64,000 bases of DNA from Microbacterium forte (GCF_031885415.1 NZ_CP116871.1:682001-746000); one strand, 5' to 3'; shown: positions 9,092 to 18,118, counted from the first letter of the stretch. Notes: generated by a model not told the origin, from the letters alone. Made by a program: numbers and translations.

Positions 9092-9939
9092 GAGACTCTC
9101 CCTGCACTCACGCGCTGCACGACTCGCGCAGCCATCTTGTCGAGAACGTGCGGCGGTGTTTCATACTCGCCTAGTTGATTCGGCTTGCCGGTGCCGTGAT
9201 AGTCGCTGCCTCCGGTGGTATAGAGCCCGACGTGATCCGCGAGGCGAAGCAGCTGCGCTCTTTGGACTCGGGAGTGCTCCCGATGCCAAACCTCCAGCCC
9301 CGACAGTCCCACCGACTTCCACTGCGAAAGCATGTACCCGTCGATACTTGAGGAACCGCGAGCGGACCCCCATACGTGCGCGATCGTCGACAGCCCGCCG
9401 GCCTCATCAATGAGCGCGATGGCCTCTTCTACCGTGGGTGCAGGCAGTGAGGGAACGTAGGGCGAGCCGTTGCCGAGGATGGTGGCGAATACCTCCGGGC
9501 GTGAGCGCGCGTACCCCTTTGCCACGAGCGTATCGGCGATATGTGGACGACCGACGCTGTCTACTCCAGCAGCCTCGTTTTGCACCTCGCGCCATGTGAT
9601 CGAGTAGTCAGCGGAGAGCCGCGAGACAATCTCTTCCGCGCGACCCCGTCGATGTTCCCGCAGCGACCGCAGCCGATCCTGAAGCGACCGAGAGTGCTCG
9701 TTGATGTAGTGACCGAGGACATGCACGATGGTGCCGTCCGCATCAGCGGAAAGCTCGATGCCGCTGACGAAAGCGATCCTGTGCCGAGTCGCCTCCGTTC
9801 GCGCTTCCGTGAGGCCGGAGGTTGTGTCGTGATCGGTGAGTGAGATGGTGGTGACGCCCGCTAAGGCGGCAAGCCTAACGAGCGCGGCGGGATCGTCCGT
9901 ACCGTCCGAATGATTCGAGTGAGTATGGAGGTCGATCAC
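9088..9939 (-). CDS. PHP-domain phosphoesterase (RNase AM / nucleoside bisphosphate phosphatase-like)
   Basis: A 283-residue PHP metallophosphoesterase with the full set of metal ligands: MIDLHTHSNHSDGTD at the start, SLTDHDTTSG, GIELSAD, GRPHIADTL, TIAHVWGS and the C-terminal GGSDYHGTG. The closest known group hydrolyses 3',5'-nucleoside bisphosphates or short RNA from the 5' end (YciV/TrpH type). It is translationally coupled to the 2H phosphoesterase downstream and 34 bp below the nucleoside hydrolase. Together they could turn nucleotide scraps into nucleosides and monophosphates. Confidence 0.83.
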   Translation of the reverse strand: MIDLHTHSNHSDGTDDPAALVRLAALAGVTTISLTDHDTTSGLTEARTEATRHRIAFVSGIELSADADGTIVHVLGHYINEHSRSLQDRLRSLREHRRGRAEEIVSRLSADYSITWREVQNEAAGVDSVGRPHIADTLVAKGYARSRPEVFATILGNGSPYVPSLPAPTVEEAIALIDEAGGLSTIAHVWGSARGSSSIDGYMLSQWKSVGLSGLEVWHREHSRVQRAQLLRLADHVGLYTTGGSDYHGTGKPNQLGEYETPPHVLDKMAARVVQRVSAGRVS

Positions 9940-9973
9940 GTCAGGTCCTCCGTTCGAAGAGCGAAGTCATGAA

Positions 9974-10942
9974 TCACGGTGCACCCGCTTCAGCTGTCGC
10001 TGACCATGACCTGACGCCGAGCACCGAAAGAATATTGCCCCGTGGTGGGTCGCCCTCGACGGCGTGGACAACACGGTGGCGCAGCGATCGTCCCTGAGAG
10101 ACGAGAACGGAGCCTCGAGTGACCCGTGTCGAGATGTCTACCGACAGATTCGATGGCGCACTCAGCGCTGGCGAGACGACGCCAATTGCGATTGCGGCGG
10201 CCAGCGCGTCGTGAAAAGCGCACCGCCGCTCGCCGTACCGGAGTTCGTGGAAGTCCAGGTAGTGCGTCAGCATCTGGGCCACCGCCTCGACCCCCGGGTT
10301 GCCTGCCGTGAGTAGACCGTCCTGATCTGCGTCGTCGAATGTGTGCTGCAAGGTCACATCGAGCGGGACAACGGTGACCTCCCATGCAGCGCGGAGGACG
10401 ATGTCTGCCGCCTCGGGGTCTGCGTAGAAGTTCGCCTCCGCGGTCTCGCTCACGTTGCCCGGTACCGCCACCGCCCCTCCCATCACCGTGACACTGCGAA
10501 CGAGGGATGTGATGGTCGGATCGCGGTGAAGAGCTAGCGCGAGGTTCGTCAACGGGCCCACAGCGATGACGTCAAGTGTGTCGGGGCGTTCGTGTGCCAA
10601 GGCGATTAGGAGGTCAGCTGCGTCGATTGACGCGATCGGTCGCGTGGCCGTGGGGAGGTGGACGTTTCCGATCCCGTTCTCTCCATGGACGTGGTTGAGG
10701 GGCCCCGTGTAACTAGAAACCAGAGGGTGCGCAGCGCCCTCCGCAACGGGCACGTGGCCCGCCCCCAGGAGCGCGAGCAAGTTGCGGGTATTTTCCGCTG
10801 CGGTCTTCGCGCTGACGTTGCCGCTGACTGTGCCGACGCCCGCGATCTCGGAGTCGGCCAGCACGAGCAGACTCAGCGCGAGCGCATCGTCGATTCCAGT
10901 GTCGACGTCGATGTACACCCAAGGGGCAGATCGGCCGGCCAT
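9974..10942 (-). CDS. nucleoside hydrolase (inosine-uridine preferring family)
   Basis: A 322-residue nucleoside hydrolase that splits ribonucleosides into base and ribose. The calcium-binding motif DVDTGIDDALAL is near residue 13, the VMGGAV segment is in the middle, and FHDALAAAIAIG near the C-terminus carries the catalytic His/Asp pair. I prefer the ATG at 10942, four bases after the LOG stop, since it puts the DTG motif at its usual distance; an in-frame ATG at 10963 would overlap LOG. Specificity for pyrimidine or purine nucleosides cannot be read from sequence. The uracil released would feed the dihydropyrimidinase pathway of the same regulon. Confidence 0.88.
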   Translation of the reverse strand: MAGRSAPWVYIDVDTGIDDALALSLLVLADSEIAGVGTVSGNVSAKTAAENTRNLLALLGAGHVPVAEGAAHPLVSSYTGPLNHVHGENGIGNVHLPTATRPIASIDAADLLIALAHERPDTLDVIAVGPLTNLALALHRDPTITSLVRSVTVMGGAVAVPGNVSETAEANFYADPEAADIVLRAAWEVTVVPLDVTLQHTFDDADQDGLLTAGNPGVEAVAQMLTHYLDFHELRYGERRCAFHDALAAAIAIGVVSPALSAPSNLSVDISTRVTRGSVLVSQGRSLRHRVVHAVEGDPPRGNILSVLGVRSWSATAEAGAP

Positions 10943-10946
10943 GGGT

Positions 10947-11570
10947 TCAGTCGATGGCTTCAACGAGCACGCGCACCTTACCCGGGTTCCACTTCTTGGC
11001 GGGCGCAGTGTATGTCGCGAAGCGGTTCAGGATGTCGGTCAGCTCATCTTCAAAAATCAGCATGTCTGCGTATTCGGTCTTCATGAAGCCCTCGTCAGCC
11101 ATCATTCGTGCGAAGACCTCGAGCGACGAGTAAAAGCCGCGCACGTTCAGGAAAGCGCAAGGCTTGGAATGGAATCCCAGCTGTGCCCAGGTCCACTGCT
11201 CTGCGATTTCCTCGAGAGTGCCTGCGCCGCCGGGGAGGGCGATGAAAGCGTCTGCCAGATCAGCCATGAGGGCCTTGCGCTGATGCATGTTGTCGACCAC
11301 ATGCATTTCAGGAAGGCCCTTGTGACCGATCTCGCCGTCGATAAGTGCTTGTGGCATTACGCCGACGACCTTGCCGCCAGCTTCGATTGCGGCATCGGCA
11401 ACCGCACCCATCAGCCCAACAGCGCCGCCTCCGTAGACGATCGTGATGCCGCGCTCTGCGAGTTCGACGGCTACGCGTCGGGCGGTCTCGATGTACTCCG
11501 GATCAGCACCTGCGTACGATCCGCAATAGATGGCCACCGACTTCGGCATACTCGACTGGACTTCAGTCAC
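10947..11570 (-). CDS. LOG-family nucleoside 5'-monophosphate phosphoribohydrolase
   Basis: A 207-residue LOG-family (TIGR00730) Rossmann protein. The signature PGGAGTLEEIAEQW near residue 111 and the arginine of HQRKALM match enzymes that cleave nucleoside monophosphates to a free base and ribose 5-phosphate. Plant-type members activate cytokinins, but bacterial members can be general nucleotide phosphoribohydrolases. The GTG start at 11570 follows AGGAG at 8 bases. It is the first gene of the five-gene minus-strand operon ending at 7511 and lies 88 bp from operator B. The context argues for base salvage or catabolism rather than cytokinin production. Confidence 0.82.
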   Translation of the reverse strand: MTEVQSSMPKSVAIYCGSYAGADPEYIETARRVAVELAERGITIVYGGGAVGLMGAVADAAIEAGGKVVGVMPQALIDGEIGHKGLPEMHVVDNMHQRKALMADLADAFIALPGGAGTLEEIAEQWTWAQLGFHSKPCAFLNVRGFYSSLEVFARMMADEGFMKTEYADMLIFEDELTDILNRFATYTAPAKKWNPGKVRVLVEAID

Positions 11571-11657
11571 GGGAAAGCTCCTCTCCAGCCGGGCACGCGG
11601 TGTGACCGGGGTGTTGCACTCAAGTAACGTACGAAGAGGCGGAGTTTATCGGCGAGG

Positions 11658-11678
11658 ACCAGTGGAGGCACAAGTGGC
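11658..11678. promoter_or_regulatory. MocR-type operator B, overlapping the regulator's start codon
   Basis: ACCAGT-N9-AGTGGC. The right arm contains the GTG start codon of the MocR gene (11674) and the spacer contains its GGAGG ribosome site, so occupancy should block the regulator's own expression. It is also 88 bp upstream of the divergent LOG operon. It shares the spacing and arms of the other three sites. Confidence 0.7.
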
Positions 11679-13146
11679 GTTTCCTTCAGAAAAGAAGCGG
11701 CGCTCATCAGAGACCCAAGATCTTCGTCGCTATCTCGGAAACTGGCGTAACGGCCGGGGAACAGTCTCTGAGCGCATCGCCGTCGCCCTAGAGGAGGCGA
11801 TCTATCGAGGCGAGATCTCCGCCGGATCGCGCCTTCCGTCGGAGCGGCAGCTCGCCGAGTGGCTGGACGTCAGTCGAAGCACCATCATCCGCTCGCTGGA
11901 CCTCCTGGAAGAACACCAGAGCGTCGAACGCGTTCAGGGGTCTGGAACGTTTGTGAGGGATGCGGGTACGCTTCTCCCCCGGGGCCCTGGTCCGCGGCCG
12001 CTCTATGACCAGTTCCGAGTGAGCGACCGTACCGTGCAGAGTTTGCTCGCGGGCGTCTTCCCATCTGCGCGGGGCCTGCCGGAGAGAGCATTCGAGTTGA
12101 CTTTCGAGGACATCGCCGGAACGAGCGGACCGGATGCGACGGGCAGCGGTTACAACATCGCCGGACTTGCTCGCACACGCCGTGTCGCCGCGGACTGGAT
12201 CGCAGACGAAGGCGGTCGGCCATCCCCGGACACCGTGATCATCACGACGGGGGCCACACAGTCGCTGGCCTTGGCGTTTGAGGTCATGGTGCAGCCCGAT
12301 GACGTGGTCATCGTAGACCCGTTCGCGTACCCGACCGCGGTCTCGCTACTTCGAGCGCGCGGCGCACGCGTGTTGCGGGCACCCGCCGACGACGACGGTC
12401 GTACCGACGTCCAGGAACTGTATAGACGTGCTGTGAGTTCCAACGCCGCGATGGTTGTGGCGCTACCCGTCTGCAACTCGGCGACCGGGCACAGCTACTC
12501 CCCGCAGGCCATGACGGCGCTGGCTCACCTCGCGGAACACGGAGTCGCCGTTATCGAAGATCGGTCGTTGGCAGATTTTCAGCCCGCCTCAACGCCGCCG
12601 CTCGCCCAACTCAGCACGGCGCCAAACGTGGTCACTGTCGGCTCGTTCAATAAGCCATACTGGGGCGGCTTGCGTCTCGGATGGATGTCCGTACACGAAT
12701 CGCTTGTCGCGTCACTAGTACGCGTGAAATCCAGGATGGACTCTGGGGCGTCCGTGCCCTCTCAACTCATTCTCGACCGCCTCCTCGAGGACCACACCGC
12801 CATCATCGAAGGCAGACGATCCGAATTGGCGGAAACCCGTAGTCTGGTTGCGCGCCTGATCACCGGCGCTGGCGCCGGTTGGAAGATCGAAGGAGCGCCC
12901 GTGGGCCCCACTATGTGGGTTCGTCTGCCCGTTGGGGATAGTTCGGCGTTCGTGGACTACACATCCAGCCACGGGATCTCCGTCGCCTACGGTGGTGATT
13001 TTCGCGCGGACGGCCGTGGTTCACCGCACATTCGGCTTTCGCTCACCAGTGGTTCGGCGGTGACCAGAGTGAGCGTGGAGGCGCTGCTGTCCTTGTGGGT
13101 AGATCATGAAGCCGAGGTCCGCAGCAGCCCAGACACTCCCAGCTAG
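11674..13146 (+). CDS. MocR-type regulator: GntR helix-turn-helix fused to PLP aminotransferase fold
   Basis: A 490-residue regulator. Residues about 25-100 form a GntR winged helix (SERIAVALEEAIYRGEISAGSRLPSERQLAEWLDVSRSTI), followed by a class I aminotransferase-like domain. The PLP lysine is visible in VGSFNKPYWGGLRLGWM. I chose GTG at 11674 because GGAGG precedes it. It is convergent with MgtC (ends overlap by 4 bp). It is the only transcription factor in the first 21 kb and probably binds the four 21-bp inverted repeats. MocR proteins of the GabR and PdxR type sense an amine or PLP itself. Beta-alanine, the expected end product here, would be a natural aldimine-forming ligand, but that is a guess. 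Confidence 0.9.
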   Translation: MAFPSEKKRRSSETQDLRRYLGNWRNGRGTVSERIAVALEEAIYRGEISAGSRLPSERQLAEWLDVSRSTIIRSLDLLEEHQSVERVQGSGTFVRDAGTLLPRGPGPRPLYDQFRVSDRTVQSLLAGVFPSARGLPERAFELTFEDIAGTSGPDATGSGYNIAGLARTRRVAADWIADEGGRPSPDTVIITTGATQSLALAFEVMVQPDDVVIVDPFAYPTAVSLLRARGARVLRAPADDDGRTDVQELYRRAVSSNAAMVVALPVCNSATGHSYSPQAMTALAHLAEHGVAVIEDRSLADFQPASTPPLAQLSTAPNVVTVGSFNKPYWGGLRLGWMSVHESLVASLVRVKSRMDSGASVPSQLILDRLLEDHTAIIEGRRSELAETRSLVARLITGAGAGWKIEGAPVGPTMWVRLPVGDSSAFVDYTSSHGISVAYGGDFRADGRGSPHIRLSLTSGSAVTRVSVEALLSLWVDHEAEVRSSPDTPS

Positions 13147-13916
13147 TCGTCGCTGTCGTCCGCGACCCACCAGCTTGCTTTTGAGACCTTCGGATCCATG
13201 CTGAGACGCTGAACAGCATGCTCGAGGAGCCCAAACTCATCTCCTCCCGCGCCCGTGAACTGGGCCACGATGGCGACCTCAGAGTGCTTGCGGGGTCGGA
13301 CGACTAGAGAACGCAACGAAAGCTCAGGCGTGGCAGCTGATTGCATCAGTAGCGCGCGGATTCGCGGCTCGCCCTTCTCAGACGTGACCGCTTCAAGGAT
13401 GTAGTCTCGTGCCGTCTCCACGTCGAGTTCGATACGCCGCGACTCCGGATCAGGTTCGTACGCATCGACACCTCCACCGACCCTGCGATTGATGAGCCGA
13501 CTCAACGGGCGAAGCAACGTGTTGCAAGCGATCACTCCCGCGGTGCCGATGATCGCCATCCAGATCATCCCGCCGCCGGCGAGTGACCCTACGGCGGCTG
13601 CGCACCACAGCGTCGCCGCGGTCGCGAGGCCGCGGATGTTCAGGCCGTTTCGAATGATCACCCCGGCTCCGAGGAAGCCGATCCCGGATACAACCTGCGC
13701 GGCCACTCGTGTGGGATCCGCCACGGGAGCATTGAACCCGACGGCGCCGAGGATGACGAACAGGGCCGCACCGACAGAGACCAACGCGTTGGTTCGAATG
13801 CCTGTGGCCCGCAACCGCCATTGCCGCTCAAGCCCGATGGCCGCCCCAAGAACAATCGATGCGATGACTCGAATCGACAGATCCAACAGGATCAAGGGGT
13901 CAGATAGCCCCATCAA
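13143..13916 (-). CDS. MgtC/SapB-family membrane protein
   Basis: A 257-residue protein with about five N-terminal membrane helices containing the family segment GAAIGLERQWRLRATGIRTNALVSVGAALFV and GIGFLGAGVIIRNGLNIRGLATAATLWCAAAVG, followed by a soluble C-terminal domain of about 100 residues. Family members act in magnesium limitation or modulate ATP synthase and phosphate physiology; the exact role is unclear. It overlaps the ABC ATPase by an ATGA junction and so belongs to the transporter operon. Its presence in a phosphate-releasing nucleotide catabolism cluster may relate to cation or phosphate balance. Confidence 0.85.
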   Translation of the reverse strand: MMGLSDPLILLDLSIRVIASIVLGAAIGLERQWRLRATGIRTNALVSVGAALFVILGAVGFNAPVADPTRVAAQVVSGIGFLGAGVIIRNGLNIRGLATAATLWCAAAVGSLAGGGMIWMAIIGTAGVIACNTLLRPLSRLINRRVGGGVDAYEPDPESRRIELDVETARDYILEAVTSEKGEPRIRALLMQSAATPELSLRSLVVRPRKHSEVAIVAQFTGAGGDEFGLLEHAVQRLSMDPKVSKASWWVADDSDD

Positions 13917-14716
13917 AGCAAGTCCGTCCCGCTAGCCATCAGAGCGGAATCGTCGCGCTTGGCAGGGTGAATCGTGATCGCTTCAAGTAGCTCTTGTGTA
14001 TACGGATGCTGAGGCGAATCGAACACTGTATGTGCAGGGCCGTCTTCGACGATCTCACCGCGTCGCATCACCAGGATCCTGTCGCAGATTTTACGTGCCA
14101 CCCGGAGGTCGTGGGTGATGATCCCGAAGAGTCTCTCCTCGTTTACGCAGCGAGTAGCGAGCAGGGCGATGACCTGCTCTTGCGTCAGCGGGTCCAGCGC
14201 TGACGTCGGCTCGTCACTGATGAGCACTGTCGGCTCCACGAGTAGGCCACGGGCGATCACCACACGCTGCTGCTGACCACCGGAGAGGCGCCGGGGGTAC
14301 ATGCGCGCATGCTCATCACGCAGGTTCACCTCGCGGAGTCGCTCCATCGTCACTTCGTCATGCTCACTTCCGGTCGCGAGATGGTGTGCCTTGATGACTT
14401 CGGAGAAATGCCCTCGGACGGTCATCCGCGGGTCAAGCGCCCCCGACGCGTGTTGCGGGATCATCTGGAGCTCACGCCGTTGCGCACGCCACCGCCGGCC
14501 GGAAGTAGCGATCGGGAGCCCCTTGAACAGCACCGTGCCTTCGCTCGGCGTGTCGAGCCCCAACAAGATGCGAGCCAGTGTGGTCTTTCCACTCCCGCTT
14601 TCGCCTACAATCGCGACCGCCTCTCCCTTGTTGAGGGTGAGGTTGATGTTCTTCAAGGCGTAAGGGGCCTGTCGACCGAATTGCTTGGACAGGTTCCGTG
14701 CTTCAAGAAGGCTCAT
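13913..14716 (-). CDS. ABC transporter ATP-binding protein, DppF/OppF-type
   Basis: A 267-residue ATPase with Walker A GESGSGKTTLARILLG, the ABC signature LSGGQQQRVVIARGLL, Walker B VLISDEPTSALD and the H-loop in GIITHDLRVA. The C-terminal PQHPYTQELLEAI motif is typical of peptide/nickel-type (family 5) importers. It overlaps both neighbours (the upstream ATPase by 14 bp and MgtC by 4 bp). It pairs with the next ATPase to power the importer built from the two permeases and the lipoprotein at 18590. Confidence 0.9.
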   Translation of the reverse strand: MSLLEARNLSKQFGRQAPYALKNINLTLNKGEAVAIVGESGSGKTTLARILLGLDTPSEGTVLFKGLPIATSGRRWRAQRRELQMIPQHASGALDPRMTVRGHFSEVIKAHHLATGSEHDEVTMERLREVNLRDEHARMYPRRLSGGQQQRVVIARGLLVEPTVLISDEPTSALDPLTQEQVIALLATRCVNEERLFGIITHDLRVARKICDRILVMRRGEIVEDGPAHTVFDSPQHPYTQELLEAITIHPAKRDDSALMASGTDLL

Positions 14717-15482
14717 GGGTGCCGTCTCCTAGCGTCAAAATCTCCGTGCTCGTGGCCGCTGCGACGAGAGCTCGCGTGTACGTGTGTGTGGGCGACTGAA
14801 TTATGGTCGCCGTTTCGCTTTCCTCAACGATGGCTCCGTCGAGGATCACAGCGACGCGGTCCGCGAGCAGCGTTGCCGCAACCAGGTCGTGTGTAATGAG
14901 CACGAGAGTCAGTCCCTGTTCTTCGATGATTCGTCGGAACAGCCTCATTACTTTCGCCTGGGTGGTGACATCCAGCGCGGATGTCGGTTCGTCCGCGACG
15001 AGCACATCCGGCTCGGTCGCCAGCACGCTGGCGAGTAGGACGCGTTGGGCGAGACCACCGGAGAGTTCGTGAGGGTATCGCGTCATAATGATCGCGGGTT
15101 CGGGTACTCCGACGTTGGCGAGAAGCTCGAGCGAGCGCGTCTCGAGCTCCCTTCTCGGAACCCCACGAATCTTGAGTGCTTGTTTCAGTTGCCACCTAAC
15201 CTGTCGAAGCGGGTTGAGGGCGCTCGCTGCGTCCTGCAACATGTACGCCGAGCGCCCAGAGACCTGTATCGACCCCTCGGTTGTGGTTGTTCGCGGGTGT
15301 CTGCCCGCAATCGCTCGCCCGAGAGTGGTCTTTCCGGAACCGGATTCTCCGACCAGAGCCGTGCATGTTCCGGGAGCAATGTCCAGATTTAGATCGTGCA
15401 ACACAGTGCGGGGAGCGCCAGCGTGATACGTGAGGCTGAAGCTTGTTACTCGGACCGCTGCAGGAGTCTTAGCGTCAGGCAC
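14703..15482 (-). CDS. ABC transporter ATP-binding protein, DppD/OppD-type
   Basis: A 259-residue ATPase with Walker A GESGSGKTTLGRAIAG, signature LSGGLAQRVLLASVL, Walker B VLVADEPTSALDVT and the switch His in LITHDLVAATLLAD. I chose the GTG at 15482, which overlaps the permease stop by 8 bp, over a longer frame reaching 15542 inside the permease. The C-terminus SPTHTYTRALVAA is the shortened peptide-importer tail. It is the second ATPase of the heterodimer in this operon. Confidence 0.88.
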   Translation of the reverse strand: MPDAKTPAAVRVTSFSLTYHAGAPRTVLHDLNLDIAPGTCTALVGESGSGKTTLGRAIAGRHPRTTTTEGSIQVSGRSAYMLQDAASALNPLRQVRWQLKQALKIRGVPRRELETRSLELLANVGVPEPAIIMTRYPHELSGGLAQRVLLASVLATEPDVLVADEPTSALDVTTQAKVMRLFRRIIEEQGLTLVLITHDLVAATLLADRVAVILDGAIVEESETATIIQSPTHTYTRALVAAATSTEILTLGDGTHEPS

Positions 15483-16335
15483 GATCCACCAACCGATCTT
15501 GAAGCTGATCACCGATGAGGCTGATCGCAACACTGATGACAATGATGACGAGGCCAGGGACGAGCGCTATCCACCCCGCAGTTGTGAGGTAGTCGCGTCC
15601 TGCGCCGACCATTTGCCCAAGGCTTGTCTGCGGCGCGCTGATGCCGAGGCCGAGGAATGACAAGGCACTCTCGATGAGGATCTTCGTCGGCAAGGCCTGC
15701 GTAAGTTGGACTAGCATCGGGCCCGCCACCGCTGGTGCGATGTGGCGGATCAGGACCGCGCTTGTAGGCACGCCGAGGTTGACTGCGGACGTGGCGTAGC
15801 CGCTGGTGCGCGCAAGCATGACCTGCCCGCGCATGATGCGAGCAAATCGCTCCCACCCTTCGATGGCGAGAACGACTACGAGGGCAATGGGCGATCCACC
15901 GAAAAGAACGATTGCTCCTAGGGCCAGGATGAATGCGGGAATCGACGCCTGGACATCGATGAGAAACGATATGACGGTGTCGATGGCGCCGCCGAACCAT
16001 CCCGCAAGCGCCCCCATCAAGGATCCGAATATTCCGCCGAGGATCGTCGCTGTGACCGCGATCAACACGCTTGTCTGGAGTGCGTACAGCGTGCGGCTAA
16101 GCACATCGCGGCCGAGGTCGTCCGTTCCGAACCAATGCGAACTGTTGGGTGGCTGAAGACGGTCTGCGAGCACACCCTCGTTGAGGCCATACGGTGCGAG
16201 TGGCGCCGCGAAACAGGTCACTACTAAGGCACAAAGGAGCACTGCTAGCGAGACGACGACGAGTGGTCGGCTGAGGAAATTCTTGCTGCGCGTTCGTGGG
16301 AGCTGAAGGATGTTGGTGTCGAAGGGCTCGCTCAT
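15475..16335 (-). CDS. ABC transporter permease, DppC/OppC-type
   Basis: A 286-residue inner-membrane protein with an N-terminal cytoplasmic tail, a first helix (VVSLAVLLCALVVTCFAAPLAPY), a periplasmic-type segment HWFGTDDLGRDVLSR diagnostic for DppC permeases, and five further helices. The EAA-like loop lies around GWERFARIMRGQVMLARTSGYATSAVNLGV. Its start overlaps the DppB-type stop (ATGA). It forms the translocation pore with its partner. Confidence 0.9.
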   Translation of the reverse strand: MSEPFDTNILQLPRTRSKNFLSRPLVVVSLAVLLCALVVTCFAAPLAPYGLNEGVLADRLQPPNSSHWFGTDDLGRDVLSRTLYALQTSVLIAVTATILGGIFGSLMGALAGWFGGAIDTVISFLIDVQASIPAFILALGAIVLFGGSPIALVVVLAIEGWERFARIMRGQVMLARTSGYATSAVNLGVPTSAVLIRHIAPAVAGPMLVQLTQALPTKILIESALSFLGLGISAPQTSLGQMVGAGRDYLTTAGWIALVPGLVIIVISVAISLIGDQLQDRLVDRA

Positions 16336-17255
16336 GCTTTGCTCCTCCTGAGTCTCGGATCCGCGATCTTGTAGGACATGTCAGTGAGGAGATTTACCAG
16401 GACCACGCTGACGGTAACGAGTAGCACCACACATTGCACGACGGCGAAATCTCGTTGGCCTGCTGCCTGGACAAACAGCCGTCCGATGCCAGGCCAGCTG
16501 AACAGAACTTCCACGACGCTTGATCCCGCGAGCAGGTAGGCGATATCGAAACCGAGGATGGTGATCAGCGGAAGAAAGGCGTTCGGTAGTGCGTACTGCA
16601 GTACCTGTTTCCAACGGGGAAGCCCGAGTGAGGCGGCGTGCTCGATGCTCGGCAGTGACAAGGCATCCGACATCGATGCTCGCGTCATTCGCGCGAGCAG
16701 GGCGGCGGGCGCGAGCGCCATCGCGATCAAGGGCATGACTAGATGCATCGGTGTCGTGTTCCCCGCCGATGGCAACCACCTCAGGGTCACAGCGAAGACC
16801 AGCACGAGTACTACGCCCAACGCGAATGACGGAATGGCACCAAGGATCACGCTTGTCGACGACAGCACCCTGTCCAGCCACTTTCCGCGGTGAAGCGCGG
16901 CGAAGACACCGACCGAAAGGCCGACCGACGTGGAGACGATGAATGCGGGAACGGTGAGCTGCAGAGTGGCTGGGATCCGGGCGGCGACGACGTCAAGGGC
17001 TGGGGCCGAATCAAAATAGCTTTGCCCGAAGTCGCCCCGGGCAATACCGGCCAGGTAGACCAGGTATTGCTCCCAGATGGGCTTGTCCAAGCCCCACCGC
17101 TGGCGATAGAGCGCTTCAATCTCGGGGGGGCTGCCCTCGGGGACGACAGAGCGGATCGGGTCGCCGGTGAGACGGATGATGACGAACACGATGGTGGCGA
17201 CGATCAGCACGGTGGCCAGCGCCCGGAGAATGCGGACGAGAGTAGCTCGAGCCAT
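16332..17255 (-). CDS. ABC transporter permease, DppB/OppB-type
   Basis: A 307-residue six-helix permease. It has the long extracellular segment between helices 1 and 2 (LTGDPIRSVVPEGSPPEIEALYRQRWGLDKPIWEQYLVYL and GDFGQSY) that marks DppB proteins, and the EAA-type loop near LARMTRASMSDALSLPSIEHAASLGL. It starts two bases after the metallophosphoesterase stop, so the phosphoesterase and the importer are co-expressed. Confidence 0.9.
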   Translation of the reverse strand: MARATLVRILRALATVLIVATIVFVIIRLTGDPIRSVVPEGSPPEIEALYRQRWGLDKPIWEQYLVYLAGIARGDFGQSYFDSAPALDVVAARIPATLQLTVPAFIVSTSVGLSVGVFAALHRGKWLDRVLSSTSVILGAIPSFALGVVLVLVFAVTLRWLPSAGNTTPMHLVMPLIAMALAPAALLARMTRASMSDALSLPSIEHAASLGLPRWKQVLQYALPNAFLPLITILGFDIAYLLAGSSVVEVLFSWPGIGRLFVQAAGQRDFAVVQCVVLLVTVSVVLVNLLTDMSYKIADPRLRRSKA

Positions 17256-17257
17256 TT

Positions 17258-18118
17258 TCAGACCTCTACGCGCTCTGCGGGCCCGCGGCGATGTGCGAGC
17301 AGCGGGGGTTGGAGTTCTTCAGCTTCCAGTAGTCGGAAGCTGACGCTGTTCGGGGCAAACTGGTATTCGACGGCGCCGTTGCATCGCAGCCCCAGCTGTC
17401 GCTTCACTCCCTCAAGCGGCCCCTTGGAGAGGGAAGGAGCGGCAACGACGAGTACGCCGTGCGACTGGAACGTCATGAACTCGTGTAGGTGGCCGCACCC
17501 GATGAGGCGAAGGCGGCCGCTCTGCGCCAACCGAAGCAGCCTGGCTCGGGCGCCGAGTCCGATGGCCTTGTTCACGAATAGTTGGTCACTGAGACTGACG
17601 ATAGCCGGCGGCTTGTGGATGAAGAGGGCGATGGGCAGCTCTGGGTGTGCAGCGATACGCTGCTCGAACCAGTCCCATTGTTCGTGCTCCTCTGACTCGA
17701 GCACGTTGTCGAAGAGTTGGGAGTTGAGTCCTACGAGCAACCACCCATCCGTGACAACCGCCCATCGATCGTCACCGAAGTGGCGGCGGTAGCGCGATAG
17801 TCGCTCCTCTGAGACCAGCCCGTGGTAAGGGTCCGGATCGCTGTCGCCGATATCGTGGTTGCCGGGGATGACCCGCCAAGGTGTAGTCAGACGGCGCAAC
17901 TGGAAGGCGCCGAATTCGTGGTCCTCGTCCGAGTCCGGGTCGTCCTCCACCACGTCACCGCTATGAACCACGAGGTCAGGGCGCGTCCACTCGGTGAATC
18001 GAACTAGGTTCGTCCATGCATCGACGCCGGACTGGTCGCGGGAGCTCAAATGGGTATCGGACACATGCAGCACCCTGAAGCTCTGCTGCACATCGCTGAT
18101 GGTCTTGTTAATAGTCAT
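17258..18118 (-). CDS. calcineurin-like metallophosphoesterase (CpdA-type)
   Basis: A 286-residue cytoplasmic phosphoesterase with the dinuclear metal motifs LHVSDTHL near residue 19, VHSGDVVED, IPGNHDIGD, ALFIHKPP and CGHLHEF. CpdA-type enzymes hydrolyse 3',5'-cAMP or other cyclic nucleotides. I chose the ATG at 18118 because it puts the DxH motif near the N-terminus; a TTG at 18160 is possible. It heads the visible transporter operon. In a nucleotide-scavenging regulon it may open cyclic nucleotides or dephosphorylate imported ones, which is an inference. Confidence 0.82.
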   Translation of the reverse strand: MTINKTISDVQQSFRVLHVSDTHLSSRDQSGVDAWTNLVRFTEWTRPDLVVHSGDVVEDDPDSDEDHEFGAFQLRRLTTPWRVIPGNHDIGDSDPDPYHGLVSEERLSRYRRHFGDDRWAVVTDGWLLVGLNSQLFDNVLESEEHEQWDWFEQRIAAHPELPIALFIHKPPAIVSLSDQLFVNKAIGLGARARLLRLAQSGRLRLIGCGHLHEFMTFQSHGVLVVAAPSLSKGPLEGVKRQLGLRCNGAVEYQFAPNSVSFRLLEAEELQPPLLAHRRGPAERVEV

